Assembly (NCBI RefSeq): GCF_901709675.1
Contig: NC_051095.1
Span: 10,102,956 to 10,166,955, forward strand
Length of the DNA stretch: 64,000 bases
From: Syngnathus acus
Taxonomy: Eukaryota; Chordata; Actinopteri; Syngnathiformes; Syngnathidae
Reading direction: 5' to 3'
Below the pieces are notes generated by a model. The model did no database searches, was not told the origin of the DNA, and was given only the letters and a program-made list of their open reading frames with translations. The position numbers and the translations under genes were made by a program. Shown here piece after piece: positions 54,258 through 64,000 of the stretch. Numbering within the stretch: position 1 is the first letter of the stretch; each line of letters opens with the position of its first letter.

Positions 54258-54790
54258 TAGCACGATGACCTTGCATGTGATGAACGTGTCATAATTTCTC
54301 ACATGGTGCGTTTGTCCGCTCTGAAAGAGTTTGCATTAAGCCTCCTGTCATGATCATTTCTCAAGAACAGCAATAATGTCCAGTTGTGAGTTTTACATGG
54401 GGCTTGGAAATAATCTAAAAGTGCTAAAATCAAAAGGAATCAATTTAAACATTGGTTATGTATTCTCATCGATGATATATTACAGTGACAGTGACTTATT
54501 TTTAAGCATATATGAGAGTTTATAATGCTAGTTATTATAGATTTCCATTACCTCCCATGGGGAATAAATGTTTCACAACCCCACTGGTCCCTATGAATGT
54601 GTGTGGAGGTTTCACCATGATACAAAATCCACTGTTGGTGTTTGCGGCCATGGTTTAACCTTTTCTCACGTCTTTCCCCCGCTTCAGAACATTCTTCAAG
54701 TGGGCCACGGACGTCGACAGGCCGGCGTCTGGCAGCCTCATGCAGCTGCTCACCTCCGGCGGTAAAACTGAGGCCGTGGCGGCGCCATAG
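48716..54790 (+). CDS. qdpr: Quinoid dihydropteridine reductase (complete, seven coding exons)
   Basis: CDS joins 48716-48799, 48917-49009, 49596-49692, 50789-50929, 52056-52164, 53731-53814 and 54688-54790: 711 nt, 236 residues plus TAG; every junction is GT..AG and in phase. The enzyme (EC 1.5.1.34) is a cytosolic short-chain dehydrogenase that uses NADH to reduce quinonoid dihydrobiopterin, recycling the cofactor of the aromatic amino acid hydroxylases. Visible motifs: cofactor-binding [10 protein letters not shown] at 8-17, acidic D34 after the second strand, VAGGWAGGN at 79-87, SSHLA near 111-115, and the catalytic pair in YGMAK (Tyr143, Lys147; human Tyr150, Lys154). Human DHPR is 244 residues; the difference is a shorter N-terminus plus a slightly shorter C-terminus. 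Teleosts can carry more than one qdpr gene and the a/b paralogue cannot be assigned here. Confidence 0.95.
48917..49009 (+). CDS. qdpr: qdpr coding exon 2
   Basis: Acceptor TTCTAACTTAG, donor GCCAG|GTGGGT, 93 nt, phase 0 to 0. Encodes [20 protein letters not shown] then [11 protein letters not shown] (residues 29-59). Asp34 sits where NADH-preferring SDR enzymes place the residue contacting the adenosine ribose. The intron before it is only 117 bp. Confidence 0.93.
49596..49692 (+). CDS. qdpr: qdpr coding exon 3
   Basis: Acceptor TTTATTCTTAG, donor CAAAG|GTAAGA, 97 nt, phase 0 to 1. Encodes [20 protein letters not shown] then [12 protein letters not shown] (residues 60-91). VAGGWAGGN corresponds to the conserved SDR NAG-type motif that stabilises the central sheet, in the form typical of DHPR. 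Confidence 0.94.
50260..50515 (+). repeat. Copy of the AAAATGGCGGACTTCC repeat in qdpr intron 3
   Basis: TCAAAATGGCCAACTTTGAA, TTTCGGGCCTTGGGTCTTCA and GACTTTTTTGTGCACG are the family phrases in the plus orientation. Followed directly by a LINE tail fragment. Confidence 0.5.
50555..50600 (+). mobile_element. LINE tail fragment in qdpr intron 3
   Basis: GTGAAATGTGGCATATAAAT followed by AAAGTTTTATTGTATTG is a decayed TGCTATATAAATAAAGTTTTATT tail. Confidence 0.4.
50789..50929 (+). CDS. qdpr: qdpr coding exon 4
   Basis: T-rich tract, acceptor CCCACTTCAG, donor CCGGAG|GTGAGG, 141 nt, phase 1 to 1. Encodes residues 92-138: [64 protein letters not shown] is almost unchanged from mammalian DHPR and includes the SDR catalytic-site serine/asparagine region. 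The whole exon also reads open into the intron in the same frame; the donor ends it. Confidence 0.95.
52056..52164 (+). CDS. qdpr: qdpr coding exon 5 (catalytic Tyr-Lys)
   Basis: Acceptor TTGACCCCAAG, donor TTGCC|GTAAGT, 109 nt, phase 1 to 2. Encodes [20 protein letters not shown] then [16 protein letters not shown] and the first two bases of a proline codon. Tyr143 and Lys147 in YGMAK are the SDR catalytic pair. A longer open frame overlaps it in another frame and is a shadow. Confidence 0.94.
53731..53814 (+). CDS. qdpr: qdpr coding exon 6
   Basis: Acceptor TTTCACAATAG, donor GCAGA|GTGAGT, 84 nt, phase 2 to 2. Encodes [21 protein letters not shown] then [27 protein letters not shown] is a DHPR-specific signature. 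The exon is too short to appear as a long open frame and was found by phase and homology. Confidence 0.93.
54224..54255 (+). repeat. T32 homopolymer in qdpr intron 6
   Basis: A run of 32 T about 430 bp before the last exon; possibly the trace of an inverted poly(A) tail. Confidence 0.9.
54688..54790 (+). CDS. qdpr: qdpr coding exon 7 and stop
   Basis: Acceptor CCCCGCTTCAG, 103 nt, phase 2, ending in TAG 54788-54790. Encodes [21 protein letters not shown] then [24 protein letters not shown] aligns with the end of human DHPR; the last residues (VAAP) are divergent and the tail is one or two residues shorter. The 3' UTR follows directly. Confidence 0.93.
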
Positions 54791-54928
54791 AGGACGGGCA
54801 GACGGACCGCAGCAGTGGCGACATTGTCATCGAGGGAGAATGGAAGATAAGGATAGAGAGGACGATCAGGAGATGATGGTCTGAAAGAAAAGGGGGAGGG
54901 GTAAAGAGGTCAGTGTTAGATGAAGGAT

Positions 54929-54948
54929 AACAGCGCCATCTACCTGTG
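54929..54948 (-). promoter_or_regulatory. CTCF-like motif in qdpr 3' UTR
   Basis: The minus strand reads CAGGTAGATGGCGCTG, close to the vertebrate CTCF core CCASYAGATGGCGCT, with the AGATGGCGCT half intact. Binding is not shown by sequence alone. See the oppositely oriented site 220 bp downstream. Confidence 0.4.
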
Positions 54949-55011
54949 TATGTTACTATTGCTGTTAGGCAATGGCTGCCTGTCAAAAACGTGATTAAAA
55001 AAATATATCAT

Positions 55012-55017
55012 AATAAA
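55012..55017 (+). promoter_or_regulatory. qdpr: qdpr poly(A) signal
   Basis: AATAAA lies 222 bases after the stop codon, preceded by an AT-rich stretch and followed by GT-rich sequence (GGTGGGTTTTGGTGTG) about 25 bases downstream, the expected downstream element. It is the first canonical signal after the gene. Confidence 0.75.
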
Positions 55018-58000
55018 AGAACCATTGTGATATTCAAAGGTGGGTTTTGGTGTGAAAACATGATGGGCCAAAACATTAAGTGCACATAATGAGAGCCACT
55101 TATTTAATTGGTGTCATACAGCACATTTTTAGGAACCCAACAACTTAATAAAACGTAGCATCCACCAGATGGCAGTGTTTGACAAGAGTCACGCCCACAT
55201 GCACGGCTATGTGCTTGGGCATAAAAATAATTTACACACTGCTCTGAGCTCGCCTCCCTCTCACCTTGGCGAATGCAAATGCTCGCTTGCATCCATTGCC
55301 TGGCCAATAGATTATTCCAACGGGCCTGTTTTCACTTGTGTGCACAACAGCAGATCGTATATTCAGCAGCAGCAGAGTAGGGAGGCGAATGCTCATAAAC
55401 AGGCGCAGTGTTAAACTCTGCTGTTCCTCAGGCTGCCTGCCGTGGGAGCGCACGCGTGGCTGTTGACAAGCTCGCCGCGATAAATCACCGCCGCTGAGGA
55501 TTAATAGGAAGAAGCAAAAGCGGGGCCCGGCTCCCTGGAGAAGCTGATATGTATTTATTCGAGGTGGCGGGATCATTCACAGGCGTGAGCGCCTACTCCC
55601 ATGATGCCTTGCTGCTGCACCCAGTGAGTCAGTTCTGCCTGTATGTCACAGACACGGAATGGTGGGGCGATGAATTTGACCCTGGGATTTTATGGCAGTG
55701 TGGTGTCTGTGTGGAAGGGGATGCTGTGCGCTCAAAGGTCAAATAAGTAACACCAATTGGATTAAATAATGAGCCAGCGCTGCGTCCAAAAGTGGTGTTT
55801 TTCCTCTTCAAAAAAGGAGAAAAAGCAAATGACAATAATATACAAAACTTGGAGAAAGTCCCCTTTTGTTTACATTTTAAGGTAACTCATCATTTTTTAT
55901 TTGTAAATATAACTCAAAAATAAGGCAACGACTGTTACTAAAACACATTGACCATATCATGTTACCTTGAAATCTGATCTGTGCCCATTTTTTGTTTTTA
56001 TTATTGTCCTAATGAAACAATGCACAAAGTCAAAACAAAACGTCAACATGAGAAAATATGAATGTGACCCGTTTTCATCAGGCTCTTCCATGAAAGTATA
56101 TATGGGAGATTGCGCTTCACACTTAGCATTATTGGCACCGGGGGGGTCGAGGCTCTCAGTTTTGGGCGGCCCACTTGTAATTCATTGTGTGCGTCAACCA
56201 CTAGAACCCCCAAAACAAATGGCCCTGCCTCCCCCCAGCCATTTCCCTGAGGTGTATTTGTTGATTAAAACCTTCCATCGTGTGTGCATATATGTGAATA
56301 CACCTGGCACTGGGTGCGTTGTTGTTCCTATGTTTGCATTGTTTCTTCGTCAGCTCTGATCTGGCAATGATTTCCGCACATATGATGCAACCAATCAGCA
56401 TACGGTTCCTAGAAGAGTTGTGTGGACCCTATGTAATTACCTAGATTTCTGCATAAATTGCTCATAAAATATGATCTCATTTTTTTGAAGTCACATAAAT
56501 ATACAGGCTCCTGAAACGGATAATTTTAGGTTCTTATTGGACCCACCATGTGCAAGGTGGAAATAGTATGTGAACGCCTAAGAACGGCCGACTTCCCCAA
56601 GTACTAATTGGAGTCAGCCAACCTAGACTCCAATCAATGTGGCGAGACTGGAGGTGTTGGTTACAGAGGCACTGGAGTTATTCTATTCTCAAAAAGCATT
56701 AAAGCTCGCAAAAAAATCGAGAAATGCAGTCAATATGCATTTTCCATGAAGATACAAACATCTAAGTCCCCCAAAGAAAAATGTTGTCCTTAAAATTATT
56801 GCGATTATATGCGAATCCGCAGGTGCCCAACTCCAAGTATCACAGCATTTTTTTTATCCAAATACATTTCACTGCTTGTCAATTACACCCAGATTTTTGG
56901 TTTTCGTAGGCTGACCCCATCTGTACCCCCCCAGCCCCGAATAGCGGGGGTCCACTGTAACTTTGAAGTTGAAAAACATACACGCACACAAACTTTCTGT
57001 GTACATTCCATTATCCCACATACAGCACAAGCGACGGTTATTTCTGTATCAAGCCGCCTTTGCACAAAGCAGCAAAAAGTTTGACATATTGCTGCTTGCT
57101 CTGAAAAGCCTTCCAAAATGTAAGAAATGTTAAGGACTTCTTCAATGGTCATTTGTGCTTTTTACATGTGCCCATTTGTGTCAAATGATGTTTTGTGTAT
57201 GTGTGTGTGTGCGTGCGTGCATGACAAGGAGGTGCCCTACATGTGGAAGCCATCGAGGTGAGGCCAGATGGTTGTGGTTATTCCTCGGCGGTGGCGGTTC
57301 GTGTGTAACCTGAGCTTGCAGGGGAAGGACCTCTCTGCCTCCTGAGGACCAGACGCCACATGTGTTGCGTGAGAGTAAGTCACCCCCCCCACCCCAAAAA
57401 AAAAAAAAAGCCCAGGAACCCCCACCTGCCTCTTGGCTTCCTGGCAGTCTTCCTCTTCTTCTATGCTGTTTTTCTTGTTGTGGTCAACTCAACATAGTCT
57501 CAATCAAAGCATTGCAAGCAAACATATTAAGGAAAATATGACAGTGATGTTCGGCGATCAGCATTGCCACACTTAGCATGGAAATGTATGTTGCATTCTT
57601 GCTATATAAAATAACATACTTTTCAGATTACTTTGTTTTGAAAGTTAAACTACAAGTAACACACTAGATTACAACATTTGCTTCTGTAAACACTGCTTCA
57701 ACATAAAAAATGACAACCGGTTTTGCCCCATGCTTGATTGGAAGTTAATGAGAATATTTAGCCTCCCCCCTAAGAAGACTATTGATTGTGGGGAACTGAT
57801 TATTGGTCAACAAGAGTCAGTCTCAAAATATGAAACCATGGCTTATTGCTATTGTTGTGCTTAGGGCCTTTTGTGCACAAACCCACCCAGCCTCCCAAAA
57901 GACAGAAAAAGATGGCAGGTCACAAATATAGTATGTTAAATATGTTATACATGGATATGATCATAGTGTAATACATTATTCTAAGGGCAGCATGGCGCCC

Positions 58001-58062
58001 AAAGTAATGAAAGCATTTGCTGTAGAAAATTAATATTATTCTACTGTAAAAACTATCTATTT
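55018..58062. other. Intergenic region downstream of qdpr
   Basis: No exon recognised. A CTCF-like motif at 55158 and a complex block at 55.18-55.57 kb stand out. The frames at 55232-55576 (minus) and 55967-56359 (plus) look like chance frames. Confidence 0.55.
55158..55178 (+). promoter_or_regulatory. CTCF-like motif downstream of qdpr
   Basis: The plus strand reads CATCCACCAGATGGCAGTGT, a near-perfect CTCF core (CCACCAGATGGCAG). It lies about 140 bp after the poly(A) signal of qdpr, where an insulator between qdpr and the next gene would be plausible. Motif match only. Confidence 0.5.
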
Positions 58063-58343
58063 ATGGATGGATGGATGGATGGATGGATGGATGGATGGAT
58101 GGATGGATGGATGGGATGGATGGATGGATGGATGGATGGATGGATGGATGGATGGATGGATGGATGGATGGATGGATGGATGGGTGGGTGGGTGGATGGA
58201 TGGATGGATGGATGGGTGGATGGGTGGGTGGATGGATGGATGGATGGATGGATGGATGGATGGATGGATGGATGGATGGATGGATGGATGGATGGATGGA
58301 TGGATGGATGGGTGGATGGATGGGTGGATGGGTGGGTGGGTGG
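58063..58343 (+). repeat. (ATGG)n microsatellite, 280 bp
   Basis: About 70 tetranucleotide units, mostly GATG/ATGG with scattered GGTG variants. Because the period is 4, every frame gives MDGW-type peptides without stops; these are not genes. One GGGATGG slip (58113) shifts the phase. Confidence 0.97.
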
Positions 58344-58595
58344 CTAGAAAATGTCTTTAATTTATATATTTACACGATTCCTTCTAAATGAAAGAATTCA
58401 TGGAAATAATTCATAATGCGTGATCAACCCTTGCGACCATCTGTAGTTGAGTAAATAAAAAGTTCCTATAAAAAGAAGTTTACTCAAGTACTGTACACCA
58501 TATGGACTAAGGTATTGGGACACGCCTTTTAATCAGTGTCCTTTGGCTACTATATACAGTATTGTTTGCATTTTTTTGTGTGTGCGTGTGTGTGT

Positions 58596-58616
58596 GGGGG
58601 GGGGGGGGGGGGGGGG
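58596..58616 (+). repeat. G21 homopolymer
   Basis: A run of 21 G after a TG microsatellite. Confidence 0.9.
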
Positions 58617-58634
58617 TAGTTAATACTCTTATTG

Positions 58635-58650
58635 ACCTCCAGATGGCACA
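58635..58650 (+). promoter_or_regulatory. CTCF-like motif
   Basis: The plus strand reads ACCTCCAGATGGCACA, matching the CTCF core except for T in place of A at the third core position. It lies just after a run of 21 G. Motif match only. Confidence 0.35.
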
Positions 58651-60129
58651 AAAGCCTCAAGTCAAGTGTACTGTAGCCATGCCGTGGCGGCAACGTAATT
58701 AAAAATTCGAGTGATAAGTTTGTGATTTAATTAAGCGGCCCTGAAGCCAGCGACTGGCAGTGCAAGGTCGGTGTGGATGTTGAATATGTTCCCCCAACCC
58801 CCCCTTCGACTCCCCTTCTCCGAGAAAGGCAACATCAGGTTGGGAGTCTCTCAAGTTCAAGGCAGCATGAGATGTGGAGTGCGAGAGAGAATCCATGTGA
58901 ATGAATAAATAATGTGCTGAGGAGGAGGAGGAGCCCCTCAACCTCGCCCTTTGGTGCTTGCTGGGCGTCTTCATGAATGCAACCAAAGGTTTTACTCTAC
59001 TAGAAAATATATATTTTTTAAATACTTATTTGTGTCACTCGCAGCTGTGTGTGCGCAATGGCACTGCTTCAAACAAAAGATGGCAAAGGGGCGTTTGGTT
59101 ACTCAACTGCAGATGGGTAAAGGCTTTATTTGCCTTTATTAAAATAATTTCATATTTTTTCCCTGCTCTTTGTTTGAACTTACCTATTTGTTGTGTTTCT
59201 TCAGATCTTGATGCCAAGGGTTTACTGAAGTGAGTTTAAGCGCTTCATTCAAACAAAAGTATTCCTTTGCTCCCGTCTTGTGGCCTCTTGGAAAGTGGTA
59301 CCTTGAGAGTTTTTCAAGATAGGACCCACCGTTCGACCGATTGTTTTTGCTTCGCAAGACTTGTAGATACAAGTCTAATGGTAGTGACTTCAATTCACTT
59401 CTCAACAAGCAGCAGTTTGTAGATAGTAATCCATTTTCTTCAAAACTAAAGCAACCACGTTTAACGACAAACCACGCTCAATTTGTGCTAATATTGACTG
59501 CTATGTCAAAGGGTACATCTTGAGTCAAGCCCTAATTCCTACTGGCTAAGAGGGTGTGCACACTTGTGCAACCACATCTCAGTTGCCTCTCAATGACTTA
59601 TTTGAATTGTTTCCAATTGAATGCTACAGCTTAAACAGTAGGGTACAAAAAACAATGGAAAAAGTTGGAATTATCGCCCTTTTCTTCATGACCTCGCTAC
59701 ATCAGCCAGGAGTAAGCCAGCTTGGAAGACCCCCACCCCCCCACACCCCCAATGGGCCTCAGGCTATGGGCACTATACATGACCTTACTCCTCGGCCCCC
59801 GACCAGCTTCTCCTCCTCGCAGCGTTCTTATACTTTCTTAGTCCAGGTCCAAGAGAAAGGAGGAAGGGAACCATAATGGACTCGTTATATCGTGGCAAGG
59901 GGGGAAGGAGAGTGGGGGCTAAACGGCAGTGTTGGGAGGAGGGGGGAGGACATCACATACGACCCACCTAATCACATCTGACCCGTGTGAAAAGAGAGAA
60001 AGAAATCTATCAGCTTCTTGTTCCCTCTTGTTAAGAGCGCCTCGCAAAGCATGCACAGCATTTCTTGCTAAAGCACACGCACAACAAGAAGCAAAAGGTC
60101 AGTCTGGTGGTTCAGGAGATTTGTAAAAT

Positions 60130-60500
60130 TTGGTAAAATTGTGAGTTGAGGAAATGACTGGGATTTTCTTACCAAGCACATCTTTAGTAGAAAACAGTCA
60201 TGTAATGTTGTTTTCCCCCTAAAACATATTTTTTTTCTGTCAAGTTGATAGCTTTTCTTTTAGGAAAAAATAGTTCTTTTCAGGAAATGTTGCACCTTTT
60301 TCTTGCAACTTAACAACTTTGTACTACTTCTAAATATCACTGCTTGTAAAAGTCTGACTTTTTCTAAAAAAATTCAATGACATTATTGTAAAATTCAAAC
60401 CCTTTACTCCCCAAAAATGAATATGCGTAACTTTTCTAAAAAAAAAAAAGCCACATATTTCTTGTAAAATTCTTGGCTTTTTCGCTTACAAATTACAAAT
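60130..60500 (+). repeat. Degenerate TTCTTGTAAAATTNACTTTTT repeat
   Basis: Repeated words CTTGTAAAATTC, CTTTTTCTAAAAAA and GTCTGACTTTTTC resemble the array around 3.9 and 6.4 kb. A related AT-rich stretch is found at 62220-62660. Confidence 0.4.
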
Positions 60501-60680
60501 TTACAAAAAACCTCTACACACAAACACACACGCACACACACACACACACTCACTTTTTTTCTTATAACGAAACGATTATTTTCATGATGTTTTCTCTTGT
60601 TAGTCCCTTGTTAGTCTCTTGTTAGTAATGTATATATACGATACATGAGTATATATGTGTGTATATGTGTGTGTGTACAT

Positions 60681-61280
60681 ACCGTATTGGCCCAAATATA
60701 AGACGCCCCTGATTATAAGACGATCCCCTCTTTTTCAAGACTCAAGTTTGGAAAAAGACTTTTCGAATACCAGATTTAATTTTTATACAGAAAATAATTA
60801 CAGTGCGTCTGAAACAAATGATTATAACAATATATTCAAGAGAAAAAGCATGTTATTTTGCCTCATTCAAATCATGCAAAATCTGTCAATCACATCTTAA
60901 TATCTGACCATTTAAATATGTAAACTAAAGTGTATTCACATTTGTAAACGAATAGCTTCTGGTTTTTGAAATGTAAATAAACCAATTTACTGTGAAAAAA
61001 AAAAACAAAATTGCAATAACTGCATTAACCATCAAAGTGAAGTCTAACTGTAACTGTACTCTTGAAACAAATCTGAATAAGGAAAAACATTGCAATAAAA
61101 TAATGCAAACTGCTACTGCTATTTTTATTTTTATTCTTCGTGACAGGGGTTCGCTTTGGCCTGGGGAGTTAAGTTCAGCATTCGCTTTAAAGATATTTGG
61201 CGCCATCTAGCGTTGTGAATGGGTATAATGTCTAGACCCCGAATGTAAGACGACCCCCACTTTTTCAGTCTTATTTCAAT
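60681..61280. mobile_element. MITE of the CCGTATTGGCCC / TATAAGACG family
   Basis: The left end ACCGTATTGGCCCAAATATA with GATTATAAGACG and CTTTTTCAAGACTC is a teleost repeat end that I recognise. The right part, 61200-61280, carries the inverse-type segment CCCGAATGTAAGACGACCCC. The expected right terminus is lost where a GA microsatellite begins at 61287, so the end is approximate. It carries a CTCF-like core (inverse of TGGCGCCATCTAGCG) at 61198-61215. Confidence 0.6.
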
Positions 61281-61286
61281 GCGAGC

Positions 61287-61301
61287 GAGAGAGAGAGAGA
61301 G

Positions 61302-61374
<73 letters not shown>
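61287..61374 (+). repeat. (GA)n microsatellite
   Basis: Nearly 90 bp of GAGAGA with one GTGTGTGT interruption at its left; it replaces the expected right terminus of the MITE at 60681. Confidence 0.95.
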
Positions 61375-61377
<3 letters not shown>

Positions 61378-64000
61378 CCATTACCAAAATCTAGTGGGGT
61401 ACTACCGCTTTTGCCCCAAATGCCGGGTCGCATTGTCTACTTATGTGTAAAAATACAGATGTATCCTAAATATTTCCATAAATCTCAGTAATTATTGTAC
61501 ACGGCCCACTTCTGCTTTCAGTGTATTCCAGTGTTGTTACAGAATGTTGTCTGTAGTCTTGCTGGTATTTTTCCCCCCATCTCAGCAAAAAGACACAACA
61601 ACCTGAGCCTCAGAGCCAGTGTGGGCGGAAACTGCGGCGGGCAGTAGCCAGTCAAATCCAGGTCAGTGCTGGGGGGGTTGTATGGGGAGGGGGTAGTCTA
61701 TGTAACAATAGGCGAAATCAACTCTGTTTCCAAATAGAGACTTTCCATACAGTCAACAGGATCTGACCAAGTTAATCCTCTTGAGAGCGGCGCAGTCGCC
61801 TCTTAGGACAGATTACGCACACGCATGCACTTCTCCGCTGCAGCACATCTGTCCTCCTGTCTGTCTTTCGCTCTCCTGTCAATCAATACGGCTGTCTGTG
61901 TACAACGCCCGTTTAAAAAAATGAGGCCCCAAACCATAAAACAGACAATGGGGTTCCCTTATTAAGACTCTGGTCGCTGTGGAAACCATCTCCCAAAACA
62001 TTACCCGCACACACACCCCCTCCATCCCCCACTTTACCCCACCCTACCCACACACACCGGCCGCCCACACACACACACGTGTTCCTCATTTACATCCTGG
62101 GTCACTAAAAGGATATGCATGCACTGGTTCAACATGGATTAAAACATCAGCGTTGGCCCTTTAGAAACATGGCCGCCTACATGTATTTTTGTTATGCATC
62201 TAAAATATGTGACATTTTGCAGATGCGGCTTTTGTTTTGTGAGAAGGTAGTATGTATCTCGTAAATGAAAACTGTCAGAATATTGCAATTTTTATTTGTG
62301 ACATAATGATTTTATTCTCTTACGGCAATCTTTTTTCTTTCAAAAGAAATTCTACTTTGTTCCATAATATTACTACTTTTTTCAATAAATATTGTTTTTG
62401 TAACAATGCCACTTTTGTTTAACAACAACAAAAGATTTATACCGTATTTTATGAGATTTTTTTCCAATAAGATAATTTTCTCTATTTGTGTAGCAATATT
62501 ATTCTCTGAAACAACTATTCATGTAAAATAGCAGCTATTTTTTTTATTAAAACAACGTAGCATTACATAGTCTTTAAGTTTTATTTGCTAAAGATTAAAC
62601 CATTTATTTCTAATAAGGTTGAGCCTTTTTTAATTGAGAAAAATCTGACTTTATACCTGTGTAAACATTACACTTATTTTCAATGGATGACGGTAACTTG
62701 GGGCTGGCTACTATTTACATAGGTGGCAGACCATAGAAGAACAATTAAGCTCACAGTCTGTAAAAGCATTCATTGTATTTTCAGTCACATCATAATAATA
62801 TCATGAGTTGATCTTTAAGTTGATCCTAATGCGTATTAAAACTTGACCTATGTAGACTTCCCAATCACACGTTTAAGTCAAAGCCAGCTTCCCTCTTGCG
62901 TTCCTAATGAGAGAATATCTGGGAATCACTTTTGTCCTTGATTAGCCATGTTAATTTATGCAAGCCGCCACCCGACTAATACAATTTTGGAATATATAAG
63001 TGTGCCTCGCGCTGCGGTAATGAGATATGCCAATAATAGTATGTAAATGTGCTGAATTATTGAATAGGCATGACTGAGGGTTTCTTATTAGTTTGCATGT
63101 TTATCTGCTCTCCTTTCCCCCCAAAAAAGAAAAAGACATCAATTTTTCAGTGTACCTCAATCCAATAAATCAATCTAATCAAACACAGAATCAAGAATTG
63201 AGCTGTTGAGATGCGTTTGCATTGCATTTTAGGGGTGGGAACGGTTTGGGTACAAAATTTGGCAAGCAGTGATTTTGGCCCGAGTTGCCTCATTAATAAA
63301 CCCATGACTGATCTGAAATCAATACAGTTTAGCAGACGTTCGCCGACAATTAGCGCTCAATGCGCATTTTAAAGACTCACCAGCCATTGGTGCAGGATTC
63401 TTCCGAAAAAAACATTTTCTAAATAGTTATATAACAAAACAATACGATATTTAAACACATAGGCCCCAGAAAATAACTATAATACGAGATATACCTTATA
63501 AGAGAACATTCATAATCCCATTCTTACCCATGAAATGTGCATGCAGCACTTCTCCCAGGTTTATTGAAACAACCATGCCCCACCCACTGGCATTTGCGCC
63601 ATGGAGACAGAAAATAAGTACAAGAAAACTTTACGGAGAATTGAAGTTAGGCGCGCTTAATGAATGGCTACGTAAGATGGTCGCCAGTGGCATCACTTTT
63701 TGCTACAGCATTGTTAGTCCGTGATATAAATATAAAATGTTGTATAAATATTGATGAAAAAAATAATAGATATAAAGCGTTACAAATAATGTTACAAATA
63801 GAACAAATATTTAAATCTACAATAAATAATAAAATGGATATAAGATACATATGATGAATTATAAATTGCCATAATAAATGCATACTATATTTGAAAAAAT
63901 AAATCACATATAAGATAAATATTTAAAATATTAAATACATACAAGAAGTATAAACTATAATGAATAAGAAATACCTAATGATTAATAAATTAATATTAAA
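61375..64000. other. Intergenic region, right end of window
   Basis: No gene recognised. CA-rich interrupted repeats at 62.0-62.08 kb, the AT-rich degenerate array at 62.2-62.66 kb, a complex block at 62.88-63.08 kb, and very AT-rich sequence after 63.72 kb. Nothing else supported. Confidence 0.5.
62220..62660 (+). repeat. Degenerate AT-rich minisatellite of the same type
   Basis: Words such as TAATATTACTACTTTTTTCA, AATATTGTTTTTGTAACAAT and TCTGACTTTATACCTGTG repeat with decay. No coding potential. Confidence 0.35.

Noticed and set aside
55967-56359. 130-residue plus-strand open frame after qdpr
   Set aside because: No similarity recognised, no promoter or poly(A) context; treated as chance.
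58063-58391. Three overlapping MDGW-rich open frames
   Set aside because: They are translations of the ATGG microsatellite in three frames; a period-4 repeat has no stops in any frame.

Overview
This is vertebrate nuclear DNA, most likely from a teleost fish. Exons are short and separated by long AT-rich introns with GT..AG boundaries. The window is full of CA/GT, TA, GA and ATGG microsatellites and of interspersed repeats of kinds familiar from teleost genomes. There is no bacterial, viral or CRISPR content. The species cannot be named from the sequence.

Two genes can be read, arranged head to head. On the minus strand is the 5' part of a follistatin-like 5 gene (fstl5): a probable noncoding first exon near 40.1 kb, then five coding exons at 31319-31457, 24751-24781, 19125-19373, 6814-7013 and 3097-3217. 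They splice in frame to 243 residues: signal peptide, follistatin/Kazal module and two EF-hands. The Ig domains and C-terminal half lie beyond the left edge. On the plus strand is a complete qdpr gene (quinoid dihydropteridine reductase): seven coding exons from 48716 to 54790 encode 236 residues with the SDR cofactor motif and the Tyr-x3-Lys catalytic pair. A poly(A) signal lies at 55012. About 8.6 kb separates the two 5' ends. No functional link between the genes is implied: one product is a secreted matricellular-type protein and the other a cytosolic enzyme that recycles tetrahydrobiopterin.

Layout: 1-3.1 kb, fstl5 intron with degenerate repeats and a retroelement fragment. 3.1-40.1 kb, fstl5 exons and introns. 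These introns hold a 2.34-kb TA-flanked inverted-repeat transposon containing eight near-identical tandem copies of a 251-bp unit (4.07-6.41 kb), a short relative of it (14.4 kb), a 356-bp retroelement with a 12-bp target duplication (26.9 kb), an old tandem array of roughly 280-bp units (28.4-30.1 kb) and a family carrying the phrase AAAATGGCGGACTTCCTGTC (33.6-34.8 kb). 40.1-48.6 kb, intergenic, with a hAT-like MITE and two more decayed tandem arrays. 48.7-55.0 kb, qdpr. 55-64 kb, intergenic, with a 280-bp ATGG array, CTCF-like motifs and a second MITE family.

The most interesting object is the 4.07-6.41 kb transposon with its internal young satellite. I saw no new gene system. Most of the longer uninterrupted reading frames outside the two genes are repeat or chance frames.
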